From NCBI GenBank assembly GCA_964528755.1, contig CAZGWN010000001.1:124001-188000 (forward strand): a DNA stretch of 64,000 nt, given 5' to 3'. Each line of letters starts with the position of its first letter. The stretch's first letter is position 1. This stretch comes from Raineyella sp964528755. GTDB taxonomy: Bacteria > Actinomycetota > Actinomycetes > Propionibacteriales > Propionibacteriaceae. The notes beneath the pieces were generated by a model. The model searched no databases. It was not told the DNA's origin and saw nothing but the letters and a program-made list of their open reading frames with translations. Of this stretch, positions 8,861-17,864 are shown one piece after another. A program made the translations under genes and the position numbers.

Positions 8861-11452
8861 TCACCAGGAGTCCGGAGGGGCGGCCCGGGTCGCGCCCGGG
8901 GCTGCGGCCGGCGGCCCGGGCGTACGGCCGGCCGCGGGATCGACCGGTGGCAGGCCGGCGCGCAGCGCTGCGACCACCTCGCGGACCCGTCGCCGGCAGT
9001 CGTCGGTCAGCTCGGCCCACCCGGGTGCCCCCGGGGAGGTGAAGAAGCTCACCGTGACGTCGCCACGGCGCGGATCGGCCGGGTCGAGGCCGACACTCCA
9101 ACTGCCCTGGACGGCCAGCGGCAGCCGGGCCCGGCCCCGTACGGTCGCCGGGCGGGTGCTGCCCGCGCCCGGGCCGGGCTGGTCCACCACGACGTGGCCG
9201 GGCTCGGTCGGCGACAGGCCGACCCGGGCACGCAGCACCTTGCCGTCGACGGCGATCCGGCGCCGGTCGGTGCCGGCCAGGACGACCGTGTGCAACTGGT
9301 CCATTCGCAGCGGCACTCCCGCGTCGAGGAAGGAGGCCTCGTCGGTGACCTGGCCCCGGAGGGACCCGGCGACGACCGCGGTCCCCGGGATCCGGGCGGT
9401 GAGCCACTTCACCAGATAGAGCAGGCCGAGGGGGATGGCGACACCGAGCAGGGTGACCCCGATCAGCACCCCACCCAGCACGGCGACATCGGCGGGCCGG
9501 CGCATCTCCAGCTCGTACGCCACGGGCACCGCGACCGCCTGCGCAGCCCCGGACGGGCTCTGTCCGGCGGGGAGGGCCAACACGGTCAGGGTGCCGCTGG
9601 CCAGACCGTTGCCGAGTGCGTCGGCGGTGGCGGTCAGGGGCAGCGCGCCGCTCACACAGCCGGCCTGGTCGGCGACCGGAGACGTCACCCGTACGGACCC
9701 CGTCCCCTCGGGCAGCGAGGTGGGCGCGGCCTCGCCGTCCAGCCAGACGCAGCCGTCGCCGGTGATCGGCACGTCGAGGGTGATCGGATCGAGGGTCTCG
9801 ACCGAACCGAACGACACCTTCGGGGGCAGCTGCGGGTAGTCGGCGGGTGGCAGAAGGGTCACCGGGTAGTCGGCGGTCTGCGGCTCGAGGTTGGTCCCGG
9901 CAACCGTCTCGCCGTCGCCGGTCCACGCATCCGTGGTCACGTCCAGGGTCAGTCGCAGCGTCGCCGGCCCGGGCGCAACATCGGTCAGATCGACCGTCAC
10001 GGGCTTGCCGATGTCGTCCTTGGCGATGTCGGTGGCGATCGGCAGGGTGGTGCCGTCGGCGCGGATGAGGTCGGCGCTCAGCGTCGTACGGCGGGAGGCG
10101 CGGGCCAGGTCGACCGCCGACCCGTCGCGACGGCGCAGTTCGAAGGTCAGGGGAGGGCCGGCGGTGCCGGTGTACCACCGGGCGGAGTCGGCGCCGATCC
10201 AGACCGGGGTCAGGTCGCCGTACAGCCGGATGCTGGACCGCGAGGTGCCCGTCGGGCTGCTCTCGGCCAGGAAGGTGACCTTCCACGGGCCGGCCCAGCC
10301 GTCGTCGCGAACGCGGGTGAGATCGATCGACACGGACCGGTCCGACAGCCAGGTGGCGGTGAGCCTGCCACCGGACAGGTCGGTGGTCGTCGGGTCCGTC
10401 GATCCGGGCCGCACCTCCTGGGTGCGCCCGCTCGGGTCGGTGAGCACGATCCACTGGCCGACCGCGCCGGTGGTGGCGAGGATGTGCACACCGCCGATCC
10501 CGCCGTCGAGGACGAACTGGTGACTGCCCTCGGGACAGACCTTTCGGACGCAGATGCCGCCCTCGCGCGTGGTCGGCACCTGCCCCGGGATGGAGAACTG
10601 GTCGAAGGCCTGGAACATGCCGTCGAGGTCTGCGGCGGTGTAGAACGCGCCCGGGGCGGGGTCGGTGAGCTCCCCGCAGGCGGTGCCCTGGCCGGTCGCC
10701 AGCCCGCGCAGCAGGGTGAAGTCCGGTTTGTCGGTGCCCGCGGACAACCCCACGGCGAGGGTGACGATCCCCTGGGCACGCAACTGGTCGGCGACGCCCC
10801 CGCCCCGGCACAGGTCCGTACGCCCGGCCCGGAGGGCCTCGTCGACGGCGTCCCGGGACCCGAGCGTGTTGCCGGAGGCGTACGGCTTTTCCCCGCCCCA
10901 CCGGCGCAGCGCCGAGGAGTCGGGGCGAACGTTGAGGTTGTACTCCCCGTCGGTGAACCAGACGAGGAACTGGCAGTGCGTCACGTCGGTCGCGGTGCGG
11001 GCCGACAGCTCCCGGCGGGCCCCTGCCAGGGCGTTCCAGTAGTCGGTGTCGACGCCGGCGTCCTGATCGCGGAAGTCGTCGAGCGCCGCGTCGATGGTGT
11101 CGCGGGAGTCGGCGGTGACCGGGGTCCAGTCGAGGGTCCGCTGGTACTGGGTGTCGAATCCGGCGACGGCAACATCCACCTGCCAGCCGGCCTGGCCGGC
11201 GAAGGTGGCCATCTGGCCGACGAGATAGCGGGCCGCATCGACCCGCGCGTCGACCGGATCGGTGTCGGCGAGCGAGCCGGAACGGTCGAGCAGGATGAGC
11301 ATGTCGCCGTGCCCGCCGCCGCTCATGCAGGCGCCGATCCGGCGGATGGCCTCGGCGTTCGGGTCGTCCGCGGCGCGCGCCGAGGTGGTGCCCGCCGCCA
11401 GGACGAGCAGGAGAGCGCCCAGGGTGGCCAGGGCGGAGCGCAGAGGTCTCAC
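8861..11452 (-). CDS. Secreted, membrane-anchored vWA-domain protein
   Basis: An 863-aa protein. A signal peptide (MRPLRSALATL..., cut near TTSARA) is followed by a von Willebrand A domain with a MIDAS-type DRSGS motif near residue 50. Several beta-rich modules follow. A single TM helix lies near 690-710 (GVLIGVTLLGVAIPLGLLYL), then a ~150-residue cytoplasmic tail. The vWA domain is thus predicted outside and the tail inside, able to link extracellular metal-dependent adhesion or sensing to the cytosol. The GTG at 11452 was chosen because it overlaps the previous stop as GTGA and has GAGGGG upstream; a GTG at 11458 is also possible. The cytoplasmic tail may contact the tubulin-like protein (inference). 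Confidence 0.8.
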   Translation of the reverse strand: MRPLRSALATLGALLLVLAAGTTSARAADDPNAEAIRRIGACMSGGGHGDMLILLDRSGSLADTDPVDARVDAARYLVGQMATFAGQAGWQVDVAVAGFDTQYQRTLDWTPVTADSRDTIDAALDDFRDQDAGVDTDYWNALAGARRELSARTATDVTHCQFLVWFTDGEYNLNVRPDSSALRRWGGEKPYASGNTLGSRDAVDEALRAGRTDLCRGGGVADQLRAQGIVTLAVGLSAGTDKPDFTLLRGLATGQGTACGELTDPAPGAFYTAADLDGMFQAFDQFSIPGQVPTTREGGICVRKVCPEGSHQFVLDGGIGGVHILATTGAVGQWIVLTDPSGRTQEVRPGSTDPTTTDLSGGRLTATWLSDRSVSIDLTRVRDDGWAGPWKVTFLAESSPTGTSRSSIRLYGDLTPVWIGADSARWYTGTAGPPLTFELRRRDGSAVDLARASRRTTLSADLIRADGTTLPIATDIAKDDIGKPVTVDLTDVAPGPATLRLTLDVTTDAWTGDGETVAGTNLEPQTADYPVTLLPPADYPQLPPKVSFGSVETLDPITLDVPITGDGCVWLDGEAAPTSLPEGTGSVRVTSPVADQAGCVSGALPLTATADALGNGLASGTLTVLALPAGQSPSGAAQAVAVPVAYELEMRRPADVAVLGGVLIGVTLLGVAIPLGLLYLVKWLTARIPGTAVVAGSLRGQVTDEASFLDAGVPLRMDQLHTVVLAGTDRRRIAVDGKVLRARVGLSPTEPGHVVVDQPGPGAGSTRPATVRGRARLPLAVQGSWSVGLDPADPRRGDVTVSFFTSPGAPGWAELTDDCRRRVREVVAALRAGLPPVDPAAGRTPGPPAAAPGATRAAPPDSW

Positions 11453-12006
11453 GTCCACACCCCTCGCGCCACGTCGTCGGCGATCCGCCACGCGTTGAGC
11501 GCGACGACGACCAGCGCGGCGACGATTGTCATCCGGCGCTGCCACTCGGCGAGGAGGCTGGGCGCATACCACCCGTCGAGCCGGCGGCGCCCGTCCGCCA
11601 CCGTGTACCCGGCCAGCGCCCCGATCGCCAACGGCCCGGCGAGGATCCAGCCGACCAGTCCGAGGGTGGCGCCCCGGGCCACCGCGAACACGACCAGCCC
11701 CGCGATGACGAGGGCCGAGGCGACTTGCAGCCAGAGCATCGGCGGACCGGCGGGGATGATGCTCCCGGATCTGCCGGGCCGGCCGCTGCCCTGAGGGTTC
11801 GTCCGGCGGATCGCGGTGGCGCCCGGGTCCGGGGCGGTCGACGCGGGCATGGTCGGCGCGCCCCACGACCCCGACGATGCCGGCGAGCCGGGGATCGACG
11901 GGCCGGGGATGGACGGCCCCGGGACCGGGGGCCCCGGCATCGGGGGCCGCGGCACGCCGCCCGTGCCGTGCCCGTCGGCGGGCGGCTGCGGTTGGTTCCA
12001 GCTCAC
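11449..12006 (-). CDS. Small Pro-rich multi-TM membrane protein, first gene of the operon
   Basis: A 185-aa protein with no recognised family. About 75 N-terminal residues are Pro/Gly-rich with repeated PGPSIPGP-like units. Three TM helices follow in the C-terminal half (starting near MLWLQVASALVIAGL, GWILAGPLAIGAL and TIVAALVVVALN). A GTG start at 12006 is used; I see no better ATG, and a loose GAGGGGACGGGAC lies upstream. Its stop overlaps the vWA start (GTGA). It is probably a membrane partner of the vWA protein. The start and the existence of a separate promoter in the 109-nt gap upstream are uncertain. Confidence 0.65.
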   Translation of the reverse strand: MSWNQPQPPADGHGTGGVPRPPMPGPPVPGPSIPGPSIPGSPASSGSWGAPTMPASTAPDPGATAIRRTNPQGSGRPGRSGSIIPAGPPMLWLQVASALVIAGLVVFAVARGATLGLVGWILAGPLAIGALAGYTVADGRRRLDGWYAPSLLAEWQRRMTIVAALVVVALNAWRIADDVARGVWT

Positions 12007-12115
12007 GGCGTCTGTCCCGTCCCCTCGGTCGTGTTGGCAGTGCGTGCCGACCTGCCCGTAGTCCAGTGAAGCACCGCGCCGGACCACCACCCAAGACACT
12101 GCTGTGACATGTGTC

Positions 12116-13111
12116 TCACCGGATCCCGTCCGTGTCCAGCGGATTGGCCGGCAGCCTGCTGGCGTCGTCCAGCCGGCCGGTCTCGGCCCGCTCCCGCAGC
12201 GCCGCCATCTCCAGCTCGAGTTCGCGGGCGATCCGGGTGATCTGGTCGACCTTGTCCTCCACGGAGAACCCGTCGGTCGCCAGCTCGGAGGCGCGGCGGG
12301 CCCGGTCCCGTGACGTGTAGGCATCATCGAGGCTGTTGATCACCACGCCGACGACAAGGTTGACCACGATGTAGGTCCCGACGACCAGGAAACTCAGGAC
12401 GTACAGCAGCGCCAGTGGGTGGACCTGACGGAGGTCGTGCATCGTCGAGTTCCAGCCCTCGAGGGTGAGGAGCTCGACGAGGGTGATCATGGATTCGCCG
12501 ATGTTGGCGAAGTACTGCGGCATGTCGGGTGGGGTGCGACCGGCGAACAGGATCCACCCCAGCACCCCGTACAGGTAGACCATCAGCGTGATCAGCGCCA
12601 GCAGACTGGCCGCCGGACCCGCGGCACGGCGCAGCCCGTCCAGCAGGACCCGCACGTCGGGCATCACCCGGATCAGCCGGGAGACCCGCAGCAAGCGGAC
12701 GAGCCGCAGCACCGTGGTGCTGGTGGAGATTCCCGGCATCAGGCTCACCAGGACGACGAGGAAGTCGAAGACGTTCCAGCCACGCCGGGCGAAGACCCGC
12801 GGGGAGAAGCCCACCGTCGCCAGTCGCAGCACGATCTCCACCACGTAGACGGCCAGGAAGACGGCGTCGAGAACGCCGAGCACCCGCATGGCCCGGGCGC
12901 CGATCGGGTAGGTCGCGGCCCCGATGGTGGTGGCATTGGCGACAATCACGCCGATGATGAGGGCCTGGAACCAGGACGCCTCCGTGATCCGCGCCGAGAT
13001 GTGCTGCCATGCCGGGGAAGTGACCCCGGGGTCTCGCGACTCGCCGACCGACCCGGCGGCGCGTGGCTCGTCCGTCGTCACCTCGGCCCGCTCCTCGGCG
13101 CCCGCACTCAT
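12116..13111 (-). CDS. Voltage-gated cation channel (single-domain NaChBac-like)
   Basis: A 331-aa six-TM channel subunit. S1-S3 span about 48-125. S4 carries five arginines at every third position (R136, R139, R142, R145, R148). The pore helix and filter TLEGWNS lie at 216-222, followed by S6 and a C-terminal helix likely to form the tetramer coiled coil (about 285-315). NaChBac/NavAb-type sodium channels have TLESW. A glycine at the fourth position is reported for the calcium-selective channel CavMr (TLEGW), so Na/Ca selectivity is open here. The start ATG has GGGGGAGGA upstream. It lies 109 nt upstream of the vWA/tubulin operon on the same strand and may be co-transcribed. Confidence 0.88.
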   Translation of the reverse strand: MSAGAEERAEVTTDEPRAAGSVGESRDPGVTSPAWQHISARITEASWFQALIIGVIVANATTIGAATYPIGARAMRVLGVLDAVFLAVYVVEIVLRLATVGFSPRVFARRGWNVFDFLVVLVSLMPGISTSTTVLRLVRLLRVSRLIRVMPDVRVLLDGLRRAAGPAASLLALITLMVYLYGVLGWILFAGRTPPDMPQYFANIGESMITLVELLTLEGWNSTMHDLRQVHPLALLYVLSFLVVGTYIVVNLVVGVVINSLDDAYTSRDRARRASELATDGFSVEDKVDQITRIARELELEMAALRERAETGRLDDASRLPANPLDTDGIR

Positions 13112-13340
13112 GTCGTCCTCCCCCGTATCGCCGACCCGCCGGTCGCCCGGCCGTATCGGCACGGTAGCCCACCGGGCTGACACGTTCGGGTCCACCGGGG
13201 GATACAGGTTCCGCGCGCTGGCATGGACCGTCGGGCCCGGGTGGGGAGTCCGGCCCGGTGAGCCGATGCCGACCGGGCGAGGGGCAGCGCTCGCGGCCGC
13301 GGCGCCGGAGGGCTGAGGCGGCCGGGCTCGGTGCCCGCCC

Positions 13341-13976
13341 CTACCCCCGCTGTTCGAACACCAGCCGAGTCCCGAAGGCCAGCAGCACGCCCCCGGTGAC
13401 ACGGTCGAGCCAGCGGGTGAACCGCGGCGTACGAAGCCGGGACCCCAGCGCCGACCCGAGACCGATGAGTCCGAGGAACCAGATCAGCCCGAGCAGGCAA
13501 TGCACGAGGGCCAGTGCCACACCCATGATCAGCGGAGGCACACCCGCCGGAAGAAACTGCGGAATCATCGCGAGATAGAAGACGCCGACCTTCGGGTTGA
13601 GGAGGTTCGTCATGACGCCGGTTCCCCAGCCGCGCAGTGCGCCGCCACGCGGCCCCGGAACCTCCGCCTCGGTCGCCACGCCACGCCGGAAACTCCGGGC
13701 GAGCATGGAACAGCCCATCCACACGAGGTAGACCGCGCCGACAAGGCTGAGGACCCGGTAGGCGGTCGCCGACGCGGCGAGGACCGCCGTGGCCCCCACC
13801 GCCGCGGCCATGCCCCACACCACCACGCCGGTCTGGATGCCGAGTGCCGTCGCCACGGCATAGCCGCGGGATCGCCCCACCGCACTGCGCAGCACCAAAG
13901 CTGTGTCGATGCCGGGGATGATCGTGAGCAGGCCCGCCACGACCGCGAATCCGAGGAGTGCCTGACCGACCGTCAT
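13341..13976 (-). CDS. LysE/RhtB-family amino-acid exporter
   Basis: A 211-aa inner-membrane protein with six predicted TM helices and the family features: an N-terminal PGIDTALVLR segment and, mid-protein, NLLNPKVGVFYLAMIPQF, typical of LysE/RhtB. The family exports amino acids or derivatives by proton antiport; the substrate is not predictable. Upstream, TACTCT lies 6 nt before the ATG and no Shine-Dalgarno is seen, so the mRNA may be leaderless. It stands alone between the channel gene and a repeat-rich spacer. Confidence 0.88.
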   Translation of the reverse strand: MTVGQALLGFAVVAGLLTIIPGIDTALVLRSAVGRSRGYAVATALGIQTGVVVWGMAAAVGATAVLAASATAYRVLSLVGAVYLVWMGCSMLARSFRRGVATEAEVPGPRGGALRGWGTGVMTNLLNPKVGVFYLAMIPQFLPAGVPPLIMGVALALVHCLLGLIWFLGLIGLGSALGSRLRTPRFTRWLDRVTGGVLLAFGTRLVFEQRG

Positions 13977-14360
13977 GGGAGCAGAGTAATGGTTCGGCGT
14001 CGGTCTTCGGAGGAGACTTCACTGGCGGTCGGCTCGGCGTGTCGGTGGAGAAAGCCGGGGTGTCAGCGGGGGTTCGGGGCGGTTGGGGTGCCGGGATTTT
14101 GGATCAGGTACCGGGTTTGTCGACCGACCACTCGACAAACCCGGTACCTGATCCAAGACGGGGGGACGTCATCCCCCTGCAGGGGCGGTTGAGGTGCCGG
14201 GTTTGTCGACCTCGCCCCTGTCGGACCCGGCCCGTCGGGCCGGCCAGGCCTCCGCGGGGCCAGGTGGCGGAGGATCCAGGGGGCGAAACAGGGGACACGA
14301 CAACCTCGGGGCCGGCGGATGTGGCCCGAGGCCCGCCCGTCGCCCGAAGAACCCCCGCCC
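13977..14360. other. Repeat-bearing intergenic spacer
   Basis: 384 bp without a supported gene. It holds the promoter side of the LysE gene, a perfect 25-bp inverted repeat (14099-14156), and two near-identical stretches around 14077-14095 and 14184-14206 that share GGTGCCGGG. The second runs into a third copy of the GGGTTTGTCGAC core. The rest is GC-rich with no signal I can assign. Confidence 0.7.
14099..14156. repeat. Perfect 25-bp inverted repeat
   Basis: Arms 14099-14123 and 14132-14156 are exact reverse complements with an 8-nt loop. The core GGTACCGGGTTTGTCGA recurs in part (GGGTTTGTCGAC) near 14199-14210. There is no U-tract in the usual position. It could be a REP-like palindrome, a terminator for convergent reading or an operator; I cannot choose. 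Confidence 0.9.
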
Positions 14361-15092
14361 CTACAGCACCGGTCCCGCCGCCGCGGGTGAGGACGATGAC
14401 AGCGTGAACGACACGGCTGACGACAGGTACCGGTCGTCGCTGTACTCCAGCCCGCGACCGCGGTCGGAGTACGCGGTCCGCATCACCCGCAGCAGCGGCG
14501 TGCCGCCGGCCACCCCGAGGATCCGCGAGTCCTGCGCATCGGCCGCGACGGCGAAGATCTGCTGCTCGGCATGCCCGTACTCGATGCCGTGCTCGTGCGA
14601 CACGGCCGTCATGATCGAGGGCGCGTCAGGCGGCAGGGCGTCGACCGCATCGGCCAACCAGCCGGCGTAGGTGGTCCGTTCCACCATCACCCGCCGGCCG
14701 TTGAGCGAGCGCACCCGGACCACCCGCAGCACCCGGTCCATCGGGCGGATCGCGAGCTGGCGGGCCTCGACCTGGCTGGCGCGGCCGTACGACTTGGTCA
14801 GGACGAGTCCCTCGGGACGCAGCCCGACAGCCAGCGCCCACTGCCCGAACGACCGCAGCACCGTGACACTCTGCGGGTGGGTCGCCTCATGCACGAGCCA
14901 CCGGTTGCCGCGATGGGTGATCAGGCGCAGTTCGGATTCGAGTTCCTCCAGGCCCCGCTGGATGGTGCCGCGGGCAACCCCGAACTCACGGGCGAGCTGC
15001 GAGGCGCTGGGCAGCGCCGACCCGACCGGATAGTCCCCGCGGGCGATCCTGGCCTGAATCTGCTGCGCTACGTCGTGGAACCTGGCCGCCAC
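14361..15092 (-). CDS. GntR/HutC-family transcriptional regulator
   Basis: A 243-aa regulator. An N-terminal GntR winged helix-turn-helix (about 5-70, with LPSASQLAREFGVARGT) is followed by a UTRA ligand-binding domain (about 90-235). It is divergent from the GH65 phosphorylase with 155 bp between them, so it probably controls that gene in response to a sugar or sugar phosphate (inference). The start is a GTG. TAGAAT ends 6 nt before it and no ribosome site is visible, consistent with leaderless translation. Confidence 0.85.
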   Translation of the reverse strand: MAARFHDVAQQIQARIARGDYPVGSALPSASQLAREFGVARGTIQRGLEELESELRLITHRGNRWLVHEATHPQSVTVLRSFGQWALAVGLRPEGLVLTKSYGRASQVEARQLAIRPMDRVLRVVRVRSLNGRRVMVERTTYAGWLADAVDALPPDAPSIMTAVSHEHGIEYGHAEQQIFAVAADAQDSRILGVAGGTPLLRVMRTAYSDRGRGLEYSDDRYLSSAVSFTLSSSSPAAAGPVL

Positions 15093-15247
15093 GCCCGGAT
15101 TCTATGCCGGATCCACCAACTCGGGGACGCCCCCGAACCGGCCGGCTCGACGACCCCGGCGCGGCGCCCGGTGCAACAATGGTGCGAGCGGAACGGATCG
15201 GCCCGAGCCGGCGGTTCCGCGCGGCGGACGTGGCGGAGGAGACGCCC

Positions 15248-17830
15248 ATGCTTCTGGACGACCTGCACCGCGATCCGCTGGACCGCCTGCGCTTCCCGCT
15301 GGACCAGTGGCGGTTGGTCGAGCGGATTCCCCTGGCTGCGGTTCCCCGACCGGATCCGGGGGATCTGGGGCGCACCGAGACGCTTTTTGCGGTCGCCAAC
15401 GGCTATCTCGGCATCCGCGGCACCCCCGAGGAGGGCCGCGACACGTATGCCCCCGGCACGTTCGTCAACGGGTTCCACGAGACCTGGCCGATCCGCCACG
15501 CCGAGGACGCCTACGGCTTCGCCCGGGTGGGCCAGACGATGATCGGGGTGCCGGATGCGACGCTGATCCGGCTCTACGTCGACGACGAGCCGCTGCGCGT
15601 GTCCACCGCCGATCTCCTCTCCTACGAGCGGGCCCTGGACTTCCGTCGCGGGATGCTCACCCGCGAGCTGGTCTGGCGGACGCCCGCCGGCAAGCGGGTG
15701 GTGGTCCGGACCACGCGGATGGTGCCCTTCGCCGAGCGGCATCTGGCGCTGCTGACGCTGGAGGTGACCGTCCTCGACAACGATGCGTCCGTCATCGTCT
15801 CCTCGCAGGTGCTCCACCGTCGCGACCCATCGGCGCCGGCATCCGACATCCCGGATCCCTCCCGGACGCCCGGTCCCGACGGCGATGACCCCCGCCGAAG
15901 CCGCAGGTTCGGCCGGCGGCCCCTCGACCCCGATCTGCACCGCGCCGACGGGGACCGGCTGCTTCTCGGCTATCACTGCCACCACTCCGGCATGACCCTG
16001 GCCGTCGGCGCCGAGCACGCCATCAGCACTGCAAACCTCCATCTGGACGCCCACGACATCACCCCCGACCGCGCCCGTGCCGTCTTCCACGTCCGGGCCC
16101 GCCGCGGTGAGCCGACCCTGATCACCAAGGCCGTCAGCTACCACACGGCCGACGGCGTGCCGGCCGAGGAACTCGCCGACCGGGTCGGGCGGACGCTCGA
16201 CCGGGTCAGGGTCCGGGGACGTGCGGCGTACGCCCGCGACCAGCGCGCGTGGCTGGACGACTGGTGGGCACGGACCGATGTGACGATCGGCGGGCGACCC
16301 GCGGTCCAGCAGGCGGTTCGCTGGTGCCTCTACCAGGTCGCCCAGGCAGCCGGCAGCGCCGACGGAGCCGGCATCCCGGCGAAGGGTCTGACCGGCACCG
16401 GCTACGAGGGTCACTACTTCTGGGACTCGGAGGCGTACGTCGTCCCGCTGCTGGCGCTGACCAACCCCGAGCTCGCCCGCAACGCCCTGCTGTTCCGGGT
16501 CCGTACGTTGCCACAGGCCCGTCGCCGCGCCGAGGAACTGACTGTCGCCGGCGCGCTGTTCCCGTGGCGGACCATCGGCGGCGACGAGGCGTCGGCCAAC
16601 TATGCCTCGGGCACCGCCCAGTACCACATCGACGCCGACATCGCCCAGGCCATCCGGACGTACGCCACGGTCACCCACGATCGCGAGTTCCTGCACCACA
16701 ACGCGGCACCGGTGCTGGTCGAGACGGCCCGGATGTGGGCCGATCTGGGCTTCTGGCGCGAGGTTCCCGCCGGCCCGGGGCGGGACGGCTCCGCGCGGTT
16801 CGAGATCCACGGCGTGACCGGCCCCGACGAGTACACCACGGTGGTGAACAACAACTTCTACACCAACGTGATGGCCCGGGCGAACCTGCGCTACGCCGCC
16901 TCGGTGGTCAAGGAGATGGCCGCGATCGCCCCGGACGCGTACGACCTGCTGGTCCGGGCCACCGGCCTGCGGGCCGGAGAAATCGGCGAGTGGGAACGCT
17001 GCGCGGACGGGATGTACATCCCCTACGACGCCAAGTTGGGAATCCATCCGCAGGACGACCAGTTCCTGCCCCGCGAGGTCTGGGACCTGTCGCACACCCC
17101 GGCGGACCACTTCCCGCTGCTGCTGCACTACCACCCGCTGGTGATCTACCGGCACCAGGTGCTCAAACAGGCCGACGTCGTGTTCGCCCTCTACCTGCGC
17201 GCCGAGGAGTTCTCGGCCGAGGAGGTGCTGGCCGACTTCGAGTACTACGACCCGATCACCACCGGCGACTCGACACTGTCCGCGGTCGTGCAGGCGATCG
17301 TCGCCGCGCAGGTCGGGCACCGGTCGATGGCGATGAACTACTTCCTCACGGGCCTGTACGTCGACATCGCCGACCTGCACACCAACACCGGCGACGGTAC
17401 GCACATCGCCTCGGCCGCGGGCACCTGGAGCGCCCTGGTCGCCGGTTTCGGGGGGCTGCGGATGGTCGACGGCACCCCGACCTTCGACCCACGGCTGCCC
17501 GAGGAGTGGGAATCGCTCGGGTTCCGGATCACCCTGCACGGGCAGCGGCTGGAGGTCCTGGTCCGCCCGGCGTCGATGACGCTGACCCTGCGGGAGGGCG
17601 ACGGGCTCGACGTGGTCGTTCGCGGGGAGACGTACGCCGTCGGCCCGGGCGCACCGGTGGAGGTGGCCCTGGACGGGCAGGGCCCGGATCTGCGGGACCT
17701 GGTCGGGCACCTGCCGCGGATCCGCAAGTCGGTCGAAGGGGGCGCGAGCCCGGTGAACCGGCTGGGACCGCGCAGGCTGCGGGACCTGGTGCCGACCGTG
17801 TCGGTGCCCACCACTTCGACAACAGGGTGA
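15248..17830 (+). CDS. Glycoside hydrolase family 65 disaccharide phosphorylase
   Basis: An 860-aa protein, near to slightly above the usual length of maltose, trehalose and kojibiose phosphorylases. The N-terminal beta-sandwich (NGYLGIRG near 55) precedes an (alpha/alpha)6 barrel with GHYFWDSEAYV and the catalytic general acid in HGVTGPDEYT (E528). A C-terminal beta domain follows. GH65 enzymes phosphorolyse alpha-glucosides to glucose 1-phosphate and a sugar; which disaccharide is not decidable here. The start ATG has GGAGGAGA 7 nt upstream. Residues of about 220-250 form an insertion rich in Pro, Asp and Arg. It is divergent from a GntR regulator. Confidence 0.88.
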   Translation: MLLDDLHRDPLDRLRFPLDQWRLVERIPLAAVPRPDPGDLGRTETLFAVANGYLGIRGTPEEGRDTYAPGTFVNGFHETWPIRHAEDAYGFARVGQTMIGVPDATLIRLYVDDEPLRVSTADLLSYERALDFRRGMLTRELVWRTPAGKRVVVRTTRMVPFAERHLALLTLEVTVLDNDASVIVSSQVLHRRDPSAPASDIPDPSRTPGPDGDDPRRSRRFGRRPLDPDLHRADGDRLLLGYHCHHSGMTLAVGAEHAISTANLHLDAHDITPDRARAVFHVRARRGEPTLITKAVSYHTADGVPAEELADRVGRTLDRVRVRGRAAYARDQRAWLDDWWARTDVTIGGRPAVQQAVRWCLYQVAQAAGSADGAGIPAKGLTGTGYEGHYFWDSEAYVVPLLALTNPELARNALLFRVRTLPQARRRAEELTVAGALFPWRTIGGDEASANYASGTAQYHIDADIAQAIRTYATVTHDREFLHHNAAPVLVETARMWADLGFWREVPAGPGRDGSARFEIHGVTGPDEYTTVVNNNFYTNVMARANLRYAASVVKEMAAIAPDAYDLLVRATGLRAGEIGEWERCADGMYIPYDAKLGIHPQDDQFLPREVWDLSHTPADHFPLLLHYHPLVIYRHQVLKQADVVFALYLRAEEFSAEEVLADFEYYDPITTGDSTLSAVVQAIVAAQVGHRSMAMNYFLTGLYVDIADLHTNTGDGTHIASAAGTWSALVAGFGGLRMVDGTPTFDPRLPEEWESLGFRITLHGQRLEVLVRPASMTLTLREGDGLDVVVRGETYAVGPGAPVEVALDGQGPDLRDLVGHLPRIRKSVEGGASPVNRLGPRRLRDLVPTVSVPTTSTTG

Positions 17831-17864
17831 GGGGCGGGTTGCCCCCGACCCGTACGCTGGCCCC

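Noticed and set aside
14099..14156. Ends of an insertion sequence
   Set aside because: The two arms are only 8 nt apart with no transposase or target duplication.
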